This document shows positions 26,431 through 33,620 of a stretch of DNA of 33,620 bases, piece by piece. The DNA is from Pseudomonadota bacterium (GTDB taxonomy: Bacteria > Myxococcota_A > UBA796 > GCA-2862545), in NCBI GenBank assembly GCA_002862545.1, contig PKDJ01000024.1:1-33620 (forward strand), given 5' to 3'. Each line of letters opens with the position of its first letter. The stretch's first letter is position 1. The position numbers and the translations under genes are program-made. The notes under the pieces are model-generated. The model was not told the origin of the DNA. It was given only the letters and a program-made list of their open reading frames with translations, and searched no databases.

Positions 26431-27666
26431 ATGTGGCCACTGCTCACACTCGCGACTCTCGCTCTCGCCGGAACCGAAGGCCCAGAGCGCACCACGGTCG
26501 ACCTTCGCAGGACCGTGTGGACCGATGATGCCGTGTCCATGCACGATGGCGAGGGCGCCGGCGGCGTCGTCGCGATCACCGACGCAGACGCGATGATCAC
26601 CGGTCACGTCACGGCTGGCATCGTCCAGCTCGGAGCAGTGCTTCCCGCCACACGGATCGCCGACGGCTTCGGCTACGCCGCTGCCGACGCGCGCGTCTCC
26701 CTCGCGAATCACCCCCGCAGTGGCCTCGGCTTCGCCCTGGCCGCGCGCGCCTGGCGACCAGACGGTCGGTCGGTCGAAGGTGGCGGCGTCGAGATGACGG
26801 CCGCTGGCGAGATTCCACTCGGTCCCGTCTCCATGCTCGCGAACGCCGGAGTGGTTCGCTCCAGCGGCTGGAAGCCCGTGGTTCGCAGCGCAATCGCCAC
26901 ACCCCTCGAGGCCCGGTTCGGCGCGTCCGCCGAGCTCGCGGTCGGCACGGATGTTCCCGAGGCGATGACCAGCGTGTGGACCCGTGTTGGACCCGTCGCC
27001 CTGCGGCTCGGTGCCGGCTCGGCCCTGCCCATGACGGCCAGCACACTCCGCGGTGTCGCCTCGGTGGCGCTGCTGCCGCGCAACCGGCACGACCGCGACG
27101 CCGATGCCGTCGTCGACAGCGAGGACCTCTGCCCCTGGGACGCGGAGGATGTCGACGGCTGGGAAGACGAGGACGGCTGCCCCGACCCCGTCCGCCTGGT
27201 CGTCAAGGCTGTCGACGTGCTGGGCCGCGAGGTCCCCGGTGCCGAGTGGGCCGCCAACAACTCCTTCGGTCATGCTCCTGGCGGCACGCTCGTCGAGCCC
27301 GGACCCGTGGCCGTCCGAGCCTGGGCGCCCCGCTACGATGCCTCGACCGTCGTGATCGACGGCGAAGGCGGAGGCACTCGGACCGTCAAGGTCGTGCTTC
27401 ACCGCCAGGTCGGCGACCTGGACGTGGCCGCCGTCAACCGCCAGGGCGAGAGCATCGACGCGACCTGGCGCGTCGTCTCCGGTCCGCCCACGACGGAGCC
27501 CTCCCCGCATGGCTTCAGCATCCCGGGCTGGTACGACATCGAGGTCAACGCTCCGGACCACGCCCCCGTCGTCAAGACCGTCCGGGTGTTCTCGACCGGC
27601 ACGACGCTCCTCGACGTGACGCTCGACCGCGCCCCCGCCGAGTCCGTCGCAGACGCTGGCGAGTGA
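26431..27666 (+). CDS. Exported protein with OmpA-N-like barrel region, TSP type 3 repeat and C-terminal Ig/CNA-B-like region
   Basis: MWPLLTLATLALA signal; DRDADAVVDSEDLCPWDAEDVDGWEDEDGCPDP TSP3-like; no OmpA peptidoglycan-binding domain follows. Confidence 0.6.
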   Translation: MWPLLTLATLALAGTEGPERTTVDLRRTVWTDDAVSMHDGEGAGGVVAITDADAMITGHVTAGIVQLGAVLPATRIADGFGYAAADARVSLANHPRSGLGFALAARAWRPDGRSVEGGGVEMTAAGEIPLGPVSMLANAGVVRSSGWKPVVRSAIATPLEARFGASAELAVGTDVPEAMTSVWTRVGPVALRLGAGSALPMTASTLRGVASVALLPRNRHDRDADAVVDSEDLCPWDAEDVDGWEDEDGCPDPVRLVVKAVDVLGREVPGAEWAANNSFGHAPGGTLVEPGPVAVRAWAPRYDASTVVIDGEGGGTRTVKVVLHRQVGDLDVAAVNRQGESIDATWRVVSGPPTTEPSPHGFSIPGWYDIEVNAPDHAPVVKTVRVFSTGTTLLDVTLDRAPAESVADAGE

Positions 27667-27777
27667 TCACGAGGGGACTGGCTCCCGCTTCCAGTCCGCC
27701 GGTCCCTCACCAGCCCCCGACAACTCTGACCTGTCCTTCAGCGCGATGGCCACTAGTCTCATCGTGCTGGAGGACGA

Positions 27778-29703
27778 ATGCTTTGGTTGTGGGTGAGCCT
27801 CGCGCTCGCGTCGGATGCGACGAGGCTCGGCTGGGTACACCTCGGGCAGGGTGAGACGAGCAAGGCCATGCTCGACGCGAAGCGGGCGCTGACAGATGAC
27901 CCCGACAGCCTCGAGGCCCACCGAATCTACGCCACTTCAGCACTTCGAAACTACCGAGAGCGCGACGCCGTCACCTCCATGTACGAGACGTGGCACGCCG
28001 AGGAGCCACAGAGCGCCGCGGCCCGACTCGGTCTCGCGACCTCGCTCCAAGCCCTGAGGCCCGACGGCTGGTGCGAGAGGGTGTCGACCTTGCTCGACGA
28101 GCCGTCTTCGGACCCCTCGGAGGCCTACCAGCAGCTGCGCGTCTTGCTGTCGGCTGCGCGCAGCTGTGATGCGCTCGACCCAGACGACATCACACAGCAG
28201 ATCCTCGAGGCTGCGCGCGCCGAGGGGGCCACAGGCTCGGTCGTCGGCTGGGCCTACCAGCAGCGCCTCAAGGAAGGCGTCACGGCTGAGTCCGTGGCCG
28301 ACCTCACGACCACTCTGGAGGCGAATCCTGGCCGAATCGACTCCATCGCGCGCCACGTCTGGGCCGACAAGGGGCGGCACGCCAAGGCAGCACGCGGAAT
28401 CGTGCTCACCGAGGCAGCCCGCTACGCCGAGTCCGACGACCTCGGACTGCGCTGGCTCGCACACGAGGTCTTCACCGAGGCAGGCGATCCTCGAGCCCAG
28501 GAGCTGGGGGAGGCCCTCCACAAGGAAGATCCCCGCAGCGGTGACGATGAGTGGACCCCCCTCATGCAGGAGATCTACGACGCGAACCGCAAGCCGACCC
28601 ACGAGCTCGGGCTGGCGGCCCTCGACGCACTCGACGTCGACCCGGGCGATCCGGCCTACTCTCTCCTGCTCGAGCTCCGGGCAGAGCGACTCGAGGGTCT
28701 CGGCGACGAAGACGGGGCCTACGCCAACACCAAGCGGATGGCCCAGCACGCCCCAGACAGCCCACGCCTCGTCAACCAGTGGGCCTGGTCCGCTGCTCTG
28801 CGCGGTGAGGACCTCGAGGATGCACTCGCTGCCATGGATAGGGTCCTCGCCCTCGATCCTCCGGTGTGGTCGGCCGAGGAACCGCACGACCGCTGGGCAG
28901 AGGCCATGCGCCGGGGTCGAGCCGGCCGCATCGACACGCGCGGATGGCTGCTCTATCGGCTCGGTCGACTCGAGGAGGCACGCGACGCCATCCGAGAGGC
29001 CCTCCGGCTCGCAGACAGTCCGGTCGTGCATGAACACCTGGCGTTCGTGCTCCGGGATCTCGACGATCGCGCCGCTGCCTTCGCCCACGCCTCGACCGCG
29101 CTGATCGCGTATGAAGAAGACGACCGCGACGAGGAGTTCGACGCCCTCGTCAGTGAGCTCTGGCAGACCCATGGTCGCTGGCATCCCCATGGCCTGGACG
29201 GCTGGGTCGAGCAGCAGCGAGCCACACGCGACGCCGAGGACGATGACGAAGAAGAGCCCGACGGGGAAGAACATCCTCTCGTGGGTCAGGCCTTCCCCCT
29301 CGACGTGGTCGATGCCCTCAGAGGCGGAGCCATTGAGCTGACCGATCTCGAGGGTCCGCTCGTCGTGGACGTCTGGGCCACCTGGTGCGGTCCCTGCGTC
29401 TCAGGCATGCCCCACCTGCAGGAAGTCGCGAGCGCCTACGCCGAGCGGAATGTGCGGGTCGTCGGCCTGTCGGTCGACGACAAGAAGGCGCCCGCGATCG
29501 CCTTCTTCCGAGGCGCCGGCGAGATGTCCTACGACCTCGCCTGGATCGGAGGGAAGGGCTGGGACGTCCTCCAGCTCACCGGCATTCCCGCGCTGTTCGT
29601 CATCGACGCCGATGGCACCGTCATCGAGCAGATCCAGGGGTATGGCGGCGCCAACGACACACGCCTCGAGATGGCCCTCGACGCCGCCCTCGCGCCTGGC
29701 TGA
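27778..29703 (+). CDS. TPR protein with C-terminal TlpA-like thioredoxin domain
   Basis: VVDVWATWCGPCVSGMPHLQEVASAYAERNVRVVGLSVDD...TGIPALFVIDADGTV; helical repeat N-terminal part. Confidence 0.85.
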   Translation: MLWLWVSLALASDATRLGWVHLGQGETSKAMLDAKRALTDDPDSLEAHRIYATSALRNYRERDAVTSMYETWHAEEPQSAAARLGLATSLQALRPDGWCERVSTLLDEPSSDPSEAYQQLRVLLSAARSCDALDPDDITQQILEAARAEGATGSVVGWAYQQRLKEGVTAESVADLTTTLEANPGRIDSIARHVWADKGRHAKAARGIVLTEAARYAESDDLGLRWLAHEVFTEAGDPRAQELGEALHKEDPRSGDDEWTPLMQEIYDANRKPTHELGLAALDALDVDPGDPAYSLLLELRAERLEGLGDEDGAYANTKRMAQHAPDSPRLVNQWAWSAALRGEDLEDALAAMDRVLALDPPVWSAEEPHDRWAEAMRRGRAGRIDTRGWLLYRLGRLEEARDAIREALRLADSPVVHEHLAFVLRDLDDRAAAFAHASTALIAYEEDDRDEEFDALVSELWQTHGRWHPHGLDGWVEQQRATRDAEDDDEEEPDGEEHPLVGQAFPLDVVDALRGGAIELTDLEGPLVVDVWATWCGPCVSGMPHLQEVASAYAERNVRVVGLSVDDKKAPAIAFFRGAGEMSYDLAWIGGKGWDVLQLTGIPALFVIDADGTVIEQIQGYGGANDTRLEMALDAALAPG

Positions 29704-29712
29704 GAGGAGAGC

Positions 29713-30870
29713 TCAGGGACAGTCGCCGCCGTTGTTCTCGACCACCTTGCTGCCCGATGCCTGAACGACGGCAGCAGCCAGCTCTGCGGCCGACTGGCAC
29801 AGCGAGGCGTTGTCGGTGATCCGGACGTCACTCCCCACCGACTCCAGAGACGTGATCGCGTCGACGCTGGTGAGGCTCGCGTTGGCGGTGATCTCGAGGT
29901 CCGTGCCCACGGTCTCGAGTCCCACGAGACCATCGATGTTGGCGAGGCGCGCGTTGGAGGCCACCGTGAGGCTGTCACCCACCCCGACGAGTCCCGGCAT
30001 GCCGTCGACTCCGAGCAGGTTCGCGTTGCCGCGGATCGATAGAGCGCCACCCACCTGCTCGAGCTCGTCCAAGCCCGCGAGGCTGGTGAGTGCCTCATTG
30101 TCTTCGATCTGCAGACCCCAGCCGACCGTCTCGATGGCACTCAGGCCCGCGAGCGACGAGAGCGCTGCGTTGCCGCGGACCGTGAGGTTGTAGTCGACCT
30201 CGTACACGCCGGACAGACCGCTCAGATCGGTGAGCGAGGCGTTGTTGGTCAGCGTGAGATCACCCTGGACAATGGTCAGACCCGCGAGACCCGACAGCGC
30301 CGCGAGTGCGTCGTTGTCGTCGATGACGATCCAGCCAGCCAGCGTCATCGTCGAGAGCCCGTCCAGGTCAGCCAAGACCAGGTTGCGCTCGATGGCGATG
30401 GTGTTCCCGACGAACTTCAGCGCACTCAGGGCCGAGGTCGAGCCGAGCGTCGGGTTGTCGGCGATTCGGAGGGTCTGCTCCACACGCTCCAGAGCGTCGA
30501 GACCGCTGAGCGAGGCGAGGTTGCGGTTCGCGCGGATCGTCAGGCTCCCCACGCGCTCCAGCGCCTCCAGACCCGACAGGTCGGTCAGCTCGTCTGCGTC
30601 GATCACGACCTCTCCGTCCACAGACTCGAGGCAGGCGAGCGCCGACAGATCGGTGACGCTGTCGTCGGGCTTGATGGTCAGGTCGCCGGTGATGGTGCGA
30701 CACGCTGCGGCTCCGAGCAGGCGCTCCGCATCCGTGACGTCGAAGCTCCGATCGCACTTCGTGCAGCCTGCCGTGTCGACCGCAGAGCTGGTCGTGCTCC
30801 CTCGCTTCTTGCCCTTGCCGTCGCTCCCGCCACAGCTCACCAGGAGGAGTACCAAGATCGGACGCATCAT
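29713..30870 (-). CDS. Lipoprotein with leucine-rich / receptor-L-like repeats
   Basis: Lipobox LLLVSC; repeats of LTNNASLTDLSGLSGVYEVDYNLTVRGNAALSSLAGL type; start overlaps the upstream stop. Confidence 0.75.
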   Translation of the reverse strand: MMRPILVLLLVSCGGSDGKGKKRGSTTSSAVDTAGCTKCDRSFDVTDAERLLGAAACRTITGDLTIKPDDSVTDLSALACLESVDGEVVIDADELTDLSGLEALERVGSLTIRANRNLASLSGLDALERVEQTLRIADNPTLGSTSALSALKFVGNTIAIERNLVLADLDGLSTMTLAGWIVIDDNDALAALSGLAGLTIVQGDLTLTNNASLTDLSGLSGVYEVDYNLTVRGNAALSSLAGLSAIETVGWGLQIEDNEALTSLAGLDELEQVGGALSIRGNANLLGVDGMPGLVGVGDSLTVASNARLANIDGLVGLETVGTDLEITANASLTSVDAITSLESVGSDVRITDNASLCQSAAELAAAVVQASGSKVVENNGGDCP

Positions 30871-32273
30871 CGGGGCAGCTCCGGAGGCCACGTCAGCGGC
30901 CAGCGACTCGTGTTGATCACCCCCTCGGCCTGCTCGACACGGGGCTTGAGCAGCTCCCACATCTCCAGCGTGGTGGGGTCGTCGGGGGCGTAGAGATTCA
31001 CGGCTTCGGACGGATCGTCCGCGACGTTCGTGACGACCACCCGCCCATCCGACCAGTAGAACTGGATGCGGCGCGTGTCGCGGACGATGGACTGGACCAC
31101 ACCGGCCCTCGCGATCGACATGCTGTAGCGCACCCGATCGGGCTCGATGTCATCGATGATCTGCCCCGTCATGGTGGCGGGAGGCTCGACGCCGTACAGA
31201 TCGAGCATCGTGGGGGCGATGTCGATGGTCGACACCGGGCCGTCGTAGGACCCCGGCCGGATGTTCTTCGCCCAGAAGAAGGCGATGACCTGATTCTCGG
31301 GGTCGTAGAGGTCCCAGGCGTGGGTCTGGTTGCCGTGCTCCCAGAAGGCCTCGCCGTGGTCGGCCCAGAACACGACGAGCGTGTCGTCGAGCCGGCCGGA
31401 CGCATCGAGCAGACGCCACGCATCCTGGAGCATGTCGTCCATGTAGGTGCACTCCGCCTCGTACCGAATGCGGAGCTGGGTCTCGAGCTCGGCCTTCATG
31501 CCGGGAGAGAGATCGGAGTAGCCCGCACCCGAATTGACCGCGTAGTGCTCGTCGCGCATCGACAGGTCCCAGGGGAGCTCGGTGCGGCCCTCGAGCCGCT
31601 CCAGGTACTCCTCTGGCGGATCGTAGGGCGCGTGCGGGTCGTACAGGTGAGCATGGAAGAACCAGCTCTGGTCGTCGGGCAAGGCCAGCAAGTCGGGAAT
31701 CAGGGTGTCCATGACGGGGCCCGCCTTGGCACCTCCCATCGCCCGAAAAGTGTCGAAGCCCTGGGTGTTGCCCCAGGCCGGGTCGAGCCAGCCGTTCGTC
31801 GAGATCAGCTCGGTGACGTACCCACTGTCACGCAGGACCTCGGCCAAGAAGATGGAGTCGTCGGGGATCGACTCGCCCTCACGAGCACCGAGAATCGGCT
31901 CGAAGCCTGCATCGATCCCATGGCGGCCGGACATCGTGCAGCTGGTTCCCGCACCCGTCCAGTTTCCGCACTGGTGCGCATCGTCGAGCACGAAGCCCTC
32001 GGCCATCAGCCCATCGAGAAACGGCATCAGGTCGTCACCGCCGTACCGGGACCAGACGTCCTGCCGGAGAGTGTCGATGGAGATCCACAAGATGTTCTGG
32101 GGCACGGGACCGTCGAACTGGATCAGCCCCTTCGGCCCAGTGGGCTCGGTCGTGTCGCCCGTCGTCGTCGTCTCGGTCTCCGTAGAGGTGGGAGTCGTCG
32201 AGGACTTCGAGGAGTCACGGAGCTTGTCGCCAGAGCCACAAGCCACCAACCAGATCAGGGTCAGAGCACGCAT
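30867..32273 (-). CDS. Sulfatase-family (alkaline phosphatase superfamily) lipoprotein
   Basis: LTLIWLVAC lipobox; NILWISIDTLRQDVWSRYGG; VFWADHGEAFWEHGNQTHAWDLYD; GNWTGAGTSCTMSGRHG. Confidence 0.85.
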   Translation of the reverse strand: MRALTLIWLVACGSGDKLRDSSKSSTTPTSTETETTTTGDTTEPTGPKGLIQFDGPVPQNILWISIDTLRQDVWSRYGGDDLMPFLDGLMAEGFVLDDAHQCGNWTGAGTSCTMSGRHGIDAGFEPILGAREGESIPDDSIFLAEVLRDSGYVTELISTNGWLDPAWGNTQGFDTFRAMGGAKAGPVMDTLIPDLLALPDDQSWFFHAHLYDPHAPYDPPEEYLERLEGRTELPWDLSMRDEHYAVNSGAGYSDLSPGMKAELETQLRIRYEAECTYMDDMLQDAWRLLDASGRLDDTLVVFWADHGEAFWEHGNQTHAWDLYDPENQVIAFFWAKNIRPGSYDGPVSTIDIAPTMLDLYGVEPPATMTGQIIDDIEPDRVRYSMSIARAGVVQSIVRDTRRIQFYWSDGRVVVTNVADDPSEAVNLYAPDDPTTLEMWELLKPRVEQAEGVINTSRWPLTWPPELPR

Positions 32274-32382
32274 GACCGGAGTGTATCGCGGTCCCTGACA
32301 GACCTGTACAGCGCCTGGACCGCTCACCACTGGACCGCCCCGGCACGCCGCGCTACCGACGCGCGCCTCGCGGAGGGCTCCG

Positions 32383-33600
32383 ATGCGCGTGATCTTTTTG
32401 TGCCCGCAGTACCCACCGGAGATGGCCCACTACGTGAGGGGCCTCGCCGAGGTGGGCGCCAAGGTCTACGGCGTCGGCGACACACCCAAGGCGGCCCTCC
32501 CACCCCACGTGCGCCGCTACCTGCACGGCTACCTGCACGTTCCCCGCATCCTTGACGAAGACGCTGTACTGGCAGCCGTGCGCTCGTGGGTCGCGGGTGC
32601 CCGTATCGATCGGGTCGAGGCGCTCTGGGAGCCCGTCGTCCTCCTCGCGGCGCGCCTGCGCGAGGCCCTCGGCGTGCACGGAATGTCGGTCGACACCGTG
32701 CGTGGCTTTCGCGACAAGGAGATCATGAAGCAGCGAATCCGCGCTGCAGGTCTGCGCGTACCGCACAGCTTCCGGGTCTCCAGCGCGAGCGAGGCCTGGG
32801 AGGCGGCCGAGACCGTCGGCTACCCCTTGATCGTCAAGCCCATCGCTGGCGCGGGCAGCGCCGACACCTACCGGGTCGACGACAGCCGCGAGCTGGAGCG
32901 GGTGCTCGACCTCACTCGGCACGTCCCCGAGGTGAGCGTCGAGGAGTTCGTCGAGGGCGACGAGTACACCTACGACACGGTCTGTGTGCGCGGCGAGCCC
33001 CGCTACGAGAACGTCGCGCAGTACCTACCGAGGCCCCTGATCGCCAGGACCAACGAGTGGATCAGCCCGGTGATCTGCACCGTCCGCGATCTGTCCCAGC
33101 CCCACCTGCGCGACGGCATCGAGCTGGGCCGTGGCGTCCTGAAGGCCCTCGGCATGGGCACGGGCTTCACGCACATGGAGTGGTACCGCAAGAGCAACGG
33201 CGAGGTCGTGTTCGGCGAGATCGGCTGCCGACCGGGCGGGGCCCACCTCATCGACCAGATGAACTTCACCAGTGATGTCGACCTGTTCCGTGAGTGGGCG
33301 CGCGCAGTGTGCTGGGAGGATGTCCAGATCAACCACTCCCGCCGCTACAACACAGCGATCATCTTCAAGCGCGCCCTCGGCCAGGGGCGCATCACGCGGA
33401 TCGAGGGCCTGCACCCCTTCCTGCGGACCTACGGTCGGCACGTCGTGTGGGAGAACCTCCTCAAGCCGGGTCAGCATCGTCGTGACTGGCTGCGCACCCT
33501 GGTCAGCGACGGATTCGTGATGGTCCGGCATCCCGAGTGGAGCAGCGCACTGGAGATCGCCGACGCCGCAGCGCGAGGCGTGACGCTCTACGCCGAGTGA
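32383..33600 (+). CDS. ATP-grasp domain protein
   Basis: DKEIMKQRIRAAGLRVPHSFRV, YPLIVKPIAGAGSADTYRV, VEEFVEGDEYTYD, FGEIGCRPGGAHLIDQM. Confidence 0.85.
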   Translation: MRVIFLCPQYPPEMAHYVRGLAEVGAKVYGVGDTPKAALPPHVRRYLHGYLHVPRILDEDAVLAAVRSWVAGARIDRVEALWEPVVLLAARLREALGVHGMSVDTVRGFRDKEIMKQRIRAAGLRVPHSFRVSSASEAWEAAETVGYPLIVKPIAGAGSADTYRVDDSRELERVLDLTRHVPEVSVEEFVEGDEYTYDTVCVRGEPRYENVAQYLPRPLIARTNEWISPVICTVRDLSQPHLRDGIELGRGVLKALGMGTGFTHMEWYRKSNGEVVFGEIGCRPGGAHLIDQMNFTSDVDLFREWARAVCWEDVQINHSRRYNTAIIFKRALGQGRITRIEGLHPFLRTYGRHVVWENLLKPGQHRRDWLRTLVSDGFVMVRHPEWSSALEIADAAARGVTLYAE

Positions 33601-33620
33601 GCCTGACATCACTCGTCCGG

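Noticed and set aside
26185-27561. 458 aa - ORF
   Set aside because: Antisense to the OmpA-N/TSP3 gene and overlaps the Flp-like gene in another frame
31930-31980. SCTMSGR considered as a degenerate formylglycine motif
   Set aside because: Alignment by the downstream SGRHG anchor places an upstream Thr, not this Cys, at the nucleophile position
31320-32555. 411 aa + ORF
   Set aside because: Antisense to the sulfatase-fold gene; no motif, while the opposite frame is clearly coding

Overview
High-GC, densely coding chromosomal window, probably from the Myxococcota or a related deltaproteobacterial lineage (inference from MYXO-CTERM-like tails, MopE-type repeats, kinase-STAND proteins and many small exported or lipoproteins). 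I support about 27 CDS. No rRNA, tRNA, CRISPR array or intact mobile element was seen. Main content in order: a C-terminally truncated Rsm22-like methyltransferase; a lipoprotein followed by a Tat-type gluconate-dehydrogenase-subunit-3-like protein; a leftward run encoding a putative clan-CD (CHAT/caspase-like) protein, a small exported protein and a RecQ helicase fused to a phosphoribosyltransferase domain; an M14 carboxypeptidase; a tandem pair of a Ser/Thr kinase-STAND-TPR protein and a pseudokinase-STAND protein; a secretome cluster (two paralogous beta-propeller-like proteins flanking an NlpC/P60-like lipoprotein and a matrixin-like metalloprotease); a gene-poor stretch ending in two strong hairpins; a thioredoxin-like exported protein; a CCHC zinc-knuckle + LRR + SH3/KOW-like protein; a MopE-repeat surface protein; an FHA + winged-helix protein; an orphan Flp pilin; an OmpA-N-like/TSP3 protein; a TPR-TlpA protein; an LRR lipoprotein; a sulfatase-fold lipoprotein with a probable Thr nucleophile; and an ATP-grasp protein. 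The strongest candidates for something under-described are the kinase/pseudokinase STAND pair, the caspase-like/RecQ-PRTase operon, and the zinc-knuckle LRR protein. All family calls come from motif reading without database searches.
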